From contig JAMORN010000161.1 in NCBI GenBank assembly GCA_027063545.1, positions 1-6,099 on the forward strand: a stretch of DNA of 6,099 nt. The letters run 5' to 3'. Numbering within the stretch: position 1 is the stretch's first letter; each line of letters begins with the position of its first letter. A program made the position numbers and the translations under genes. Below the pieces are notes generated by a model, which was given only the letters and a program-made list of their open reading frames with translations, made no database searches and was not told the DNA's origin. Source of the DNA: a bacterium (GTDB lineage Bacteria > JAMORN01). Positions 1 through 5,760 of this stretch are shown in pieces.

Positions 1-965
1 TTTCTACTAAAATATATTAAGGAATTATCTAAAAAAACAAAAAATAAATGGGATGATGCAATTTTTGAAACAAAATTTTTAGATTACTCCATTTCTCTTT
101 TCCCATTAGCAGTTTTGTATCAATATTCAAGTGTGTTAGGAGATTATCAAAGATTTTTTCAAAAATCTATTCTTATTGTTTCAACCTTTATACTTTATTT
201 AATTATTAGTAATTTTTTAGATGCTTTATTAAAAATTTATTCTCAATATCCTATTTCTAAGAAAAAACCAATAAAAGGATATATTCAAATAATAAAAATA
301 TTCTTATTTGTAATAATTAGTATAGTTACAATATCTATTCTTTTTAATACATCTCCTTGGAAATTTTTAAGTGGAATAGGAGCACTCACTGCTGTGGTTA
401 TGTTAATATTCAAAGATACTATATTATCATTTATTGCTAGTCTTCAACTTTCATCTCTTGATCTTATGCATGAAGGTGATTGGATTGAAATACCAAAATT
501 TGGAGTTGATGGAGAAGAATAAAAAGATCTATTTATATAGATTTAAATACAGCAAGATTTCTCACAGGTCGAGATATAGAAAAACTAAAAAGAGTAAAAC
601 TTATCAGAGAATATATTGAAAAAAAATTAAAGGAAATAGAAGAGTATAATAAAAATTTAGATACAGAAGTTACAATAAATGGAAGAAGACTTACAAATAT
701 TGGAACATTTAGAAAATATGCAGAATTTTATTTAAGAAACAACCCTAATATAAGAACAGATTTAACTCTTATGGTAAGGCAACTTCAACACACAGATAAA
801 GGTCTTCCATTAGAGGTATATTGTTTTACCAAAACAACTAAATGGACAGAATATGAAGAAATTGCTGCAGATATTTTTGATCATTTATTTGTTGTTGCTA
901 GAGAGTTTGGCTTAAAGATATTTCAACTTTCTAATGTAGGTACAAATAGGGTTATAGATGAATAA
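1..965 (+). pseudogene. ybdG: YbdG-type mechanosensitive channel (MscS superfamily), 5' partial, broken by internal deletion and frameshift
   Basis: Inner-membrane channel family that opens under membrane tension and releases solutes on osmotic downshock. One frame is open from the window edge to the stop at 520-522 (173 residues, no start visible). It contains hydrophobic segments near residues 30-45, 55-80 and 95-116, and the pore-lining helix at 122-150 (GIGALTAVVMLIFKDTILSF), followed by GDWIEIPKFGVDGE. The remaining C-terminal part is in another frame, open from 510 to the stop at 963-965; it begins RRIKRSIYIDL and continues through LPLEVYCFTKTTKW and ADIFDHLF to the end. In intact YbdG-like proteins, as I recall them, about 40 residues (the beta domain with a VQN.D.TI..IPT-type motif and F.NWRG) lie between DGE and GGRRIKRS. 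Here they are absent and the frame shifts. Some family members begin further upstream, so the N-terminus lies outside the window. A sequencing or assembly error cannot be excluded. The family call is strong; the choice of YbdG over other MscS paralogues is fairly strong. Confidence 0.85.
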
Positions 966-1003
966 TTTGAATTAAAAACTATTTTTTTTCTTTTATTTTT
1001 CTC

Positions 1004-1020
1004 TAAAATAACTTATTTTA
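1004..1020. repeat. 17-bp AT-only palindrome upstream of slyD
   Basis: TAAAATAA and TTATTTTA flank a single central C, giving a perfect 8-bp inverted repeat. It lies between the end of the channel pseudogene and the slyD promoter region, just after a T-rich run at 981-1000. It could be an operator or a weak end-of-transcript structure, but such palindromes also arise by chance in sequence this AT-rich. Confidence 0.3.
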
Positions 1021-1088
1021 ATTTTATCAATGTTAGTTCCTTAAAAATAAAATTTCAAAACCCCAAAAAATTAAGCCCTTTAACATTT

Positions 1089-1097
1089 TGGTATAAC
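1089..1097 (+). promoter_or_regulatory. candidate extended -10 promoter for slyD
   Basis: The string TGGTATAAC matches the extended -10 form TGnTATAAT with one mismatch, and lies 32 nt before the slyD ATG, which predicts a short leader of roughly 25 nt. No good -35 hexamer is seen 17 nt upstream (AATTAA at 1069-1074), as is usual for extended -10 promoters. The element is overlapped by one arm of a small inverted repeat (CCAAAA at 1063-1068, TTTTGG at 1086-1091) that might be a repressor site. Prediction from sequence only. Confidence 0.45.
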
Positions 1098-1118
1098 AAA
1101 ATTAAAAACTTATTAACT

Positions 1119-1123
1119 AGGAG
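1119..1123 (+). promoter_or_regulatory. ribosome binding site of slyD
   Basis: AGGAG lies 6 nt before the ATG at 1130-1132. This strong, well-spaced site fixes the start codon; no other in-frame start is competitive. Confidence 0.75.
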
Positions 1124-1129
1124 TATCTT

Positions 1130-1603
1130 ATGCAACAAGTAACAAAAAACAAAGTAGTAACATTTAACTACACTTTAAAAACAAAAGATTCTGAAGAGGT
1201 TGTTGATTCTTCAGAAATGCACGGTCAACCATTAAAGGCTATTTTTGGAATCGGACTTTTAATACCCGGTCTTGAAGCTAGAATGGAGGGTATGACAGTT
1301 GGTGAAAGAAAAATTATAGAAGTTCCAGCCAATGAGGCTTATGGAGAAAGAAAATTAGAACTTATAAGAAAAGAACCAAAAGAATACTTTCAAGGAATTG
1401 AACTTCAAAAAGGAATGACTCTTCAAGGCCAAACTCAAACTGGAGAGATTATAAATTTAATAGTTGTTGATTTTGATGATGAGACCGTAACCGTTGATTT
1501 TAACCATCCTTTAGCAGGAAAAGATTTAGTTTTTGATGTTGAAATTTTAGAGATTAGAGATGCAAGCCCTGAAGAACTAACCCATGGCCATGTTCATAAT
1601 TAA
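1130..1603 (+). CDS. slyD: SlyD-like FKBP-type peptidyl-prolyl cis-trans isomerase / chaperone
   Basis: Cytoplasmic two-domain prolyl isomerase and folding chaperone of 157 residues. The FKBP fold is split: residues 1-69 carry the first half (VVTFNYTLKTKDSEEVVDSS, then GIGLLIPGLEARMEGMTVGE), and residues 126-143 carry the closing strands with the signature HPLAGKDLVFDVEILEI. Between them, residues about 70-125 (AYGERK...P.EYFQG.ELQKGM...) form the insert-in-flap domain typical of SlyD, which binds unfolded chains. In E. coli SlyD the C-terminus continues into a long His/Cys-rich nickel-binding tail; here the protein stops at ELTHGHVHN, keeping only the start of that region. It is therefore likely to keep isomerase and chaperone activity, with at most weak metal binding through a few His. 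It appears to be a single-gene unit with its own promoter, closed downstream by a hairpin before convergent genes. The family assignment is firm. Confidence 0.95.
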   Translation: MQQVTKNKVVTFNYTLKTKDSEEVVDSSEMHGQPLKAIFGIGLLIPGLEARMEGMTVGERKIIEVPANEAYGERKLELIRKEPKEYFQGIELQKGMTLQGQTQTGEIINLIVVDFDDETVTVDFNHPLAGKDLVFDVEILEIRDASPEELTHGHVHN

Positions 1604-1630
1604 TTCATAATTAAAAAACTAATTTATTCA

Positions 1631-1683
1631 AAGAGGGATTTAAGTCTATTTAGCTTTAAATCTATTTAGGCTTTTTCCCTCTT
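1631..1683. terminator. hairpin between convergent genes, likely bidirectional terminator
   Basis: AAGAGGGA (1631-1638) pairs perfectly with TCCCTCTT (1676-1683). After a small internal loop, AAGTCTA (1642-1648) pairs with TAGGCTT (1667-1673) with one G-U wobble, leaving an 18-nt loop. The structure begins 28 nt after the slyD stop and its right arm overlaps the stop codon of the ATPase gene on the opposite strand (1682-1684). Neither side has a classic long U run directly after the stem, so its efficiency as an intrinsic terminator is uncertain. Confidence 0.5.
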
Positions 1684-3103
1684 ATATTAAAAGAAAATAT
1701 ATAAGAGGTAAAATTAAGACATTATCTTTCTTTTCTATTTTATTACCCTTAGAATTTAAAAGAATACCATAACGAAATTCTTTACTTCTTAATTGACTTA
1801 AAGTTTTTTTGCTACTTCCAATCTCAATTGCTATTGGTTTGGAATTTGTTCTTACAATAAAATCAGGTGTTTTTTTCTCTTTATCTTTTGTATAAAATGT
1901 TAAATCTCCCACATTCTTTTTTAAGTATAAAGCAACTATATCCTCATATAACTTAGGATGAAACTTTTCTTTATTATTTTCAAAAACTTTTCTTATTATT
2001 GCATACCTTATTGTTGGAGAGATAAAAAATAATTTTTCATATTGATTTATTCTATTTTTTACTCCACTATAAAAAGGAAATTTAACTAAAATCTCAGAAT
2101 TTATTAAAATATCAATAATTCTATTTATTTTTTTCAGTTTTATACCTAGAAAATTTGATATTTTTTCCTGGTTGAAATCATCTGTAAATGGAATATAGTA
2201 AAGAATTTTATTAACTTCATCTTTATCTTCAATGTTATAAAAATCAACAATATCTTCATTTACTATCCTCTTTAACATTTCTAAGATACTATCTAATATA
2301 CTCTTTTTTTCGTCATTTAATAAAATTCTTGGTATATTATGATAAAAAACGTATTGCTCTAGTATATTCTTAAAGAATGAACTTTTTTGTTTAATAGTTG
2401 TTAAATAACTTGATATATCTGGTTCTATTTTTTTTAATCTATCATAAAGTTCTAAAGTGGTATCTGAATAAAAGATAATCTCTTTTAACTTTTCAGAAAG
2501 CCCTTTTTTAGGAAAAATATACTCTCCTTTTTTATAAAAATTTCTTATTAACACAAACTCAGGAAACGATAAGGGATACAAACTCTGAAGTGTCCATCTT
2601 GATGCTAAATCAACATTGTAATTTAATGAAAGTGAAGAAGAACCACTTACAATAATGAATATATCTTTATATTTATCATATAAAATTTTTACTATTAAAT
2701 CCCAATTTTTTAAATATTGAGCCTCATCTAAAAATAATACTACTCTATTTTTTCCTTTTATTTTATCAAAAGATTCTATTAATATTGAAGAAGTAAGATT
2801 ATAGTTATAAGCAATATCTAAACTTAAATAGTATATATCTATGTTTTTATCGTTATTATAAATATAGTCAATAAGCTGCCACATAAGCAGAGTTTTACCA
2901 ACACCTCTTATTCCTGTTATTCCAATTATTCTCGGTTCCACTAAGGTTTGTTTTATAAAATTATTTATATAAGATTTTAATTTTACAAATAAAAATCTTT
3001 TAGGATATTTTAAGTTAATATACGGATGATAAACTTTATCTTTTATTTCTTTATAATCTACCTTAGCGTTTTTAAAAAAATTAACTCCAACATCTATATT
3101 CAT
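1682..3103 (-). CDS. AAA_14/DUF4143-type ATPase with C-terminal nuclease-like domain
   Basis: Probable ATPase of 473 residues. The N-terminal P-loop domain has a Walker A motif at residues 64-71 (GIRGVGKT), Walker B at 121-128 (VVLFLDEA, D126/E127), a sensor-1-like region IIVSGSSS at 150-157, and a candidate arginine finger R169 in LASRW followed by LYPLSFPEF (175-183), the order typical of AAA_14 proteins. A helical region (about 200-370, probably including a winged-helix segment around 310-345) leads to a C-terminal DUF4143-like segment: LYEDIVALYLKK (385-396), then PDFIV (413-417) and AIEIGSS (425-431), laid out like a PD-(D/E)xK nuclease fold. Where many relatives have E-V-K, this one has E-I-G, so nuclease chemistry is doubtful. 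The cellular role of the family is not established. The ATG is preceded by AGGAAGGG, which starts inside the stop codon of the aminotransferase gene 8 nt upstream, so the two are probably cotranscribed. Lys, Ile and Asn content is higher than in the neighbours, which may mean transfer. Confidence 0.85.
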   Translation of the reverse strand: MNIDVGVNFFKNAKVDYKEIKDKVYHPYINLKYPKRFLFVKLKSYINNFIKQTLVEPRIIGITGIRGVGKTLLMWQLIDYIYNNDKNIDIYYLSLDIAYNYNLTSSILIESFDKIKGKNRVVLFLDEAQYLKNWDLIVKILYDKYKDIFIIVSGSSSLSLNYNVDLASRWTLQSLYPLSFPEFVLIRNFYKKGEYIFPKKGLSEKLKEIIFYSDTTLELYDRLKKIEPDISSYLTTIKQKSSFFKNILEQYVFYHNIPRILLNDEKKSILDSILEMLKRIVNEDIVDFYNIEDKDEVNKILYYIPFTDDFNQEKISNFLGIKLKKINRIIDILINSEILVKFPFYSGVKNRINQYEKLFFISPTIRYAIIRKVFENNKEKFHPKLYEDIVALYLKKNVGDLTFYTKDKEKKTPDFIVRTNSKPIAIEIGSSKKTLSQLRSKEFRYGILLNSKGNKIEKKDNVLILPLIYFLLI

Positions 3104-3105
3104 AA

Positions 3106-3113
3106 CCCTTCCT
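3106..3113 (-). promoter_or_regulatory. ribosome binding site of the AAA_14/DUF4143 ATPase gene
   Basis: On the minus strand AGGAAGGG precedes the ATG (3101-3103) by only 2 nt, with the AGGA core about 6 nt away. Its first bases are the last two of the upstream gene's TAG stop (3112-3114), so ribosomes finishing the aminotransferase end on this site, which suggests translational coupling. Confidence 0.55.
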
Positions 3114-4311
3114 ACTTCAAATACCCATATTTTTGAAATAGTCTTCTAATATTTCTTATTGCCTGTTTAATTCTATGCTCATTTTCAACAAGTGCTATTC
3201 TAATAAACCCTTCGCCTTCTGCTCCAAAACCAGATCCAGGAGATACTGCAACATCAGCCTCCTCTAAAAGTAGATTAGCAAACTCCATACTTGACATGTG
3301 GGAAAATTCTTTTGGTAGAGGTGCCCAAACAAACATTCCTCCTTTAGGAACTGGAACCTCCCAACCTAATTTTTTAAGACCCTCAATTAATACATCTCTT
3401 CTTCTTTGATAGGTAAGTCTTGTTTCTTCCACACAATCTTGAGAACCATTTAAAGCTGTAATTGCTGCTACCTGAATAGCAGTAAAAAGACCATAATCGT
3501 AATATCCTTTAATCTTAGCAAGAGCTTCTATTAACTCTGGATTTCCCACAGCAAACCCTACTCTCCAACCTGCCATGTTGTATGACTTACTCATTGTTGT
3601 AAACTCTATAGCAACCTCTTTTGCTCCTTTAACCTGCATAACAGATGGAGCCTTATATCCATCAAATGTAATATCCCAATAAGCAAAATCATGTATTAAT
3701 ATAATATTGTTTGTTCTACAATACTCAACTACATGTTCAAAAAAATCTAAATCAACTACTGCTCCCGTTGGATTATGAGGAAAGTTAAGAATTAAAGCCT
3801 TAGGTTTAGGATAAAAATCTTTTACTATATCATTTAAATCAGGTATAAAATCCTTTTCTCTTTCAAGTTTTATAGGAACGATATTTCCTCCTGCTATCAT
3901 TACAGCATAAATATGTATAGGAAAAGCAGGAGTTGGAACAACTACTACATCACCTTCATTTAAAATTGCTAAAAATAAATGACTAAGTCCTTCTTTTGAA
4001 CCTATTGTTACCAAAACTTCTTTTTCTATATCAAATTCTATCCCAAATTTTCTTTTATACTTATTTACAATTGCTTTTCTTAGATTTGGAATACCTCTTG
4101 AGTTTGAATATCTATGAGTTTTGGGGTCATTAACAACCTCTTTCAGTTTATTTACAATATGCTCAGGAGTTGGTCTATCTGGATTTCCCATACCAAAATC
4201 AATTATATCCCTTCCTAGACGCCTTAGTTCATGTTTTCTTCTATTTAATTCCCCAAACATATAAGGAGGAAGCCTTTTTAATCTATTAGAAAACATATTA
4301 GAATCTAACAT
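3112..4311 (-). CDS. alaC: AlaC-type PLP-dependent aminotransferase (glutamate-pyruvate transaminase, fold type I)
   Basis: Cytoplasmic class I/II aminotransferase of 399 residues, the usual length. It likely transfers the amino group of glutamate to pyruvate to make alanine. The N-terminus DFGMGNPDRPTPEHIV (38-53), HRYSNSRGIPNLRKA (66-80) and VTIGSKEGLSHL (101-112) resemble E. coli AlaC closely. Cofactor residues are all present: NFPHNPTGA (176-184, N180), HDFAYWDI (207-214, D208 to the pyridine nitrogen), the Schiff-base lysine K242 in SKSYNMAGWRVG, and the carboxylate-binding R371 in GFIRIAL. The start is supported by AGGAG 7 nt upstream. It follows the WbqC gene after a 72-nt AT-rich gap, so it may have its own promoter, and it runs into the ATPase gene 8 nt downstream. 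Related LL-diaminopimelate and aspartate aminotransferases are the main alternatives; the N-terminal motifs and HDFAYWDI favour AlaC. Confidence 0.88.
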   Translation of the reverse strand: MLDSNMFSNRLKRLPPYMFGELNRRKHELRRLGRDIIDFGMGNPDRPTPEHIVNKLKEVVNDPKTHRYSNSRGIPNLRKAIVNKYKRKFGIEFDIEKEVLVTIGSKEGLSHLFLAILNEGDVVVVPTPAFPIHIYAVMIAGGNIVPIKLEREKDFIPDLNDIVKDFYPKPKALILNFPHNPTGAVVDLDFFEHVVEYCRTNNIILIHDFAYWDITFDGYKAPSVMQVKGAKEVAIEFTTMSKSYNMAGWRVGFAVGNPELIEALAKIKGYYDYGLFTAIQVAAITALNGSQDCVEETRLTYQRRRDVLIEGLKKLGWEVPVPKGGMFVWAPLPKEFSHMSSMEFANLLLEEADVAVSPGSGFGAEGEGFIRIALVENEHRIKQAIRNIRRLFQKYGYLK

Positions 4312-4318
4312 CTTTTAT

Positions 4319-4323
4319 CTCCT
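4319..4323 (-). promoter_or_regulatory. ribosome binding site of the aminotransferase gene
   Basis: On the minus strand AGGAG lies 7 nt before the ATG at 4309-4311. It supports this start over the in-frame ATG at codon 6, which has no comparable site. Confidence 0.7.
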
Positions 4324-4361
4324 TTTATTTTTTTTTGTTTACAATATATCTGTTAATTTAA

Positions 4362-4377
4362 AATAAAAATTTTTATT
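4362..4377. repeat. 16-bp perfect AT palindrome between the wbqC-like and alaC-like genes
   Basis: AATAAAAATTTTTATT is its own reverse complement and starts 6 nt after the wbqC-like stop in the direction of transcription. With no G or C it would make a weak hairpin, so it is a poor terminator; it may be a curved upstream element for an aminotransferase promoter. The rest of the 72-nt gap holds a possible -10 (TATATT on the minus strand, 4344-4349) without a convincing -35. Confidence 0.3.
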
Positions 4378-4383
4378 ATTTAA

Positions 4384-5106
4384 TTATATAATTTTCTTAA
4401 TAATTGATTTATCTTCTACAAAAAGAAGATCAATAATAGACATATATGGAAGAAAATCTTTATTTGTTTTAAAAGTAATTTGATTATAAACAGGGTGTGA
4501 ATAGTCATGCCATTTTACTTTTATACCTTCCCTTAAAAATTTTTCTTCTTCTAAATAATCTTTGGCGCTTTTTCCTGAGATATATTCATCTACTTTTATA
4601 TTAAACCTTCTCTCTAAATTTTCAATCACTTTCAACAGTCTATCTGTTTTTTTAAACTTCTTTTCTATTTTAAACTCACTTGCCAGAATAAAATTTGTAT
4701 CTTCTTCTAACCCTATATATTTTGCTAAATCTAATATTAAATTAATATCCAAATCAACAAGAAATTTATAACCTCTATTAATATGATATTCTATTATATC
4801 AAAAACCTCCTTAAAATAAGGGGTTGTTTTATATGAAAATTTTATACTTTTTAAATGTTTTTTTTGCCAATTTTGAATATATGAAATCTTTACTTCATTT
4901 ATCTTATACTCAAAATAAGGTTTTTCAAGGCTAACAGGAACTGATAACCAAATCCAACCATTTGGAGTCTTAATCCTATTTCTTGTTCTCCAATCCCGGA
5001 TTGTAAATTGAACATCATCATAAAAAACAAAAAAATCTGCCTGTTTTATTAAATTAAAGTAGCCTATCCATGGCAAATAAGAAGGCTGAAGAATTACTAT
5101 TTTCAT
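4384..5106 (-). CDS. WbqC family protein, probable surface-polysaccharide biosynthesis
   Basis: A 240-residue protein with the hallmarks of the WbqC-like family, found in O-antigen and other surface-glycan gene clusters; the biochemical activity is, to my knowledge, not settled. Conserved features seen are the N-terminal LQPSYLPWIGYFNLI (6-20), ADFFVFYDDVQF (23-34), RDWRTRNRIK (37-46) with WIWLSVPV (51-58), the segment ISGKSAKDYL (176-185), and the C-terminal FLPYMSIIDLLF (218-229), which matches the family's usual closing motif. No signal peptide or membrane segment is visible, so it is likely cytoplasmic. Its ATG overlaps the TGA of the methyltransferase (ATGA, 5103-5106) and its own Shine-Dalgarno is weak (GGA 3 nt before the ATG), so translation probably depends on coupling. 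With the methyltransferase and the SPASM protein it suggests the synthesis or decoration of an unusual sugar. The family call is firm; the function is open. Confidence 0.88.
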   Translation of the reverse strand: MKIVILQPSYLPWIGYFNLIKQADFFVFYDDVQFTIRDWRTRNRIKTPNGWIWLSVPVSLEKPYFEYKINEVKISYIQNWQKKHLKSIKFSYKTTPYFKEVFDIIEYHINRGYKFLVDLDINLILDLAKYIGLEEDTNFILASEFKIEKKFKKTDRLLKVIENLERRFNIKVDEYISGKSAKDYLEEEKFLREGIKVKWHDYSHPVYNQITFKTNKDFLPYMSIIDLLFVEDKSIIKKII

Positions 5107-5759
5107 TTTCCGTTATTTTCTCTATTCACTTTATATGTGAGTTCCCACAGTGGATAAGAGGTTATAATAGTTATATCTCTAGATAGTCCTTTATATAAAA
5201 AATCAAAAAATTCCTGAAAATCAGGATAAAAAAGATGGGATTCTTTATAATTAACTGAGGGAGAAAGTGTATTAAATATTATTCCAAATTCAGATATCCT
5301 ATACATTTTTATAATTACTTCTTTTATATATTCATAAAAATCCTTAGTCTCAAGATCAGATTTTACATTAAATATTCCACTTGCTATTACAACATCAAAG
5401 GATCTTTTTTCAAAAGAAAGTTCTAAAAACTCTCCTATAAATAAATTTTCTTTTATATTTGGAAATCTCTCTTGAGCTTTTTTTATCATATTAGCCACTA
5501 AATCAACTCCATAATATTCAAATACTTTAGTAGATACTTTTGTTGAAATAAAATCATAAAATGCTCCGTATCCACATCCTACATCTAAAATTTTTATTTT
5601 TGGTTTTTTATATAAATAATTCTCTAAAAACTTATAAATATACTCAAATCTCATGTATTGACTATATAAATCTGCCCAATCCACTCCTTTGGGAGTATCC
5701 TTATATTGAGAAAATTTTTTAAAGTAATACTCTTTTATAACATTTGGTATCCTTCTCAT
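5103..5759 (-). CDS. class I SAM-dependent methyltransferase
   Basis: Predicted cytoplasmic Rossmann-fold methyltransferase of 218 residues. Motif I is ILDVGCGYGAF (57-67); the acidic residue that binds the SAM ribose is probably D86 in YYGVDL; motif IV-like FDVVIASGIFNV lies at 121-132, where the acidic or polar substrate-side position is not obvious. The C-terminal half has FYPDFQEFFDFLYKGLS (177-193) and a final ITSYPLWELTYKV (199-211), a tail I associate with methyltransferases in surface-glycan clusters. The substrate cannot be read from sequence; a sugar or sugar-nucleotide intermediate is inferred from the WbqC-like neighbour. The ATG follows the SPASM gene's TAA by 1 nt and is preceded by AAAAGG about 9 nt upstream (inside the previous gene). 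Its stop overlaps the next gene's start. Class assignment is firm; substrate unknown. Confidence 0.88.
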   Translation of the reverse strand: MRRIPNVIKEYYFKKFSQYKDTPKGVDWADLYSQYMRFEYIYKFLENYLYKKPKIKILDVGCGYGAFYDFISTKVSTKVFEYYGVDLVANMIKKAQERFPNIKENLFIGEFLELSFEKRSFDVVIASGIFNVKSDLETKDFYEYIKEVIIKMYRISEFGIIFNTLSPSVNYKESHLFYPDFQEFFDFLYKGLSRDITIITSYPLWELTYKVNRENNGK

Positions 5760-5760
5760 A

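Noticed and set aside
115-522. A complete 135-residue membrane protein starting at TTG 115.
   Set aside because: The same frame is open to the window edge and the upstream residues fit the channel family, so the TTG is internal to a truncated channel gene.
510-525. Programmed ribosomal frameshift joining the two channel frames.
   Set aside because: A frameshift alone would leave about 40 expected beta-domain residues missing, so DNA deletion is the simpler reading; no slippery heptamer with a following structure was seen.
434-619. Open frame on the plus strand inside the channel gene.
   Set aside because: It overlaps conserved channel coding sequence in another frame and has a low-complexity Lys/Arg/Tyr product with no family features.
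771-965. A separate 64-residue gene starting at ATG 771.
   Set aside because: The frame is open and family-like from about 510 (RRIKRSIYIDL onward); this ATG is an internal Met of the channel's C-terminal part.
1682-3103. The ATPase as part of a defence or mobile-element module.
   Set aside because: No defence partner, integrase, repeat or attachment site is visible nearby, and this ATPase family is common in ordinary chromosomal settings.
4362-4377. AT palindrome as an intrinsic terminator after the WbqC-like gene.
   Set aside because: The stem has no G-C pair, so a stable RNA hairpin is unlikely; kept only as a repeat.
4562-4771. Plus-strand open frame opposite the WbqC-like gene.
   Set aside because: Antisense shadow of a clearly conserved gene, with no ribosome binding site.
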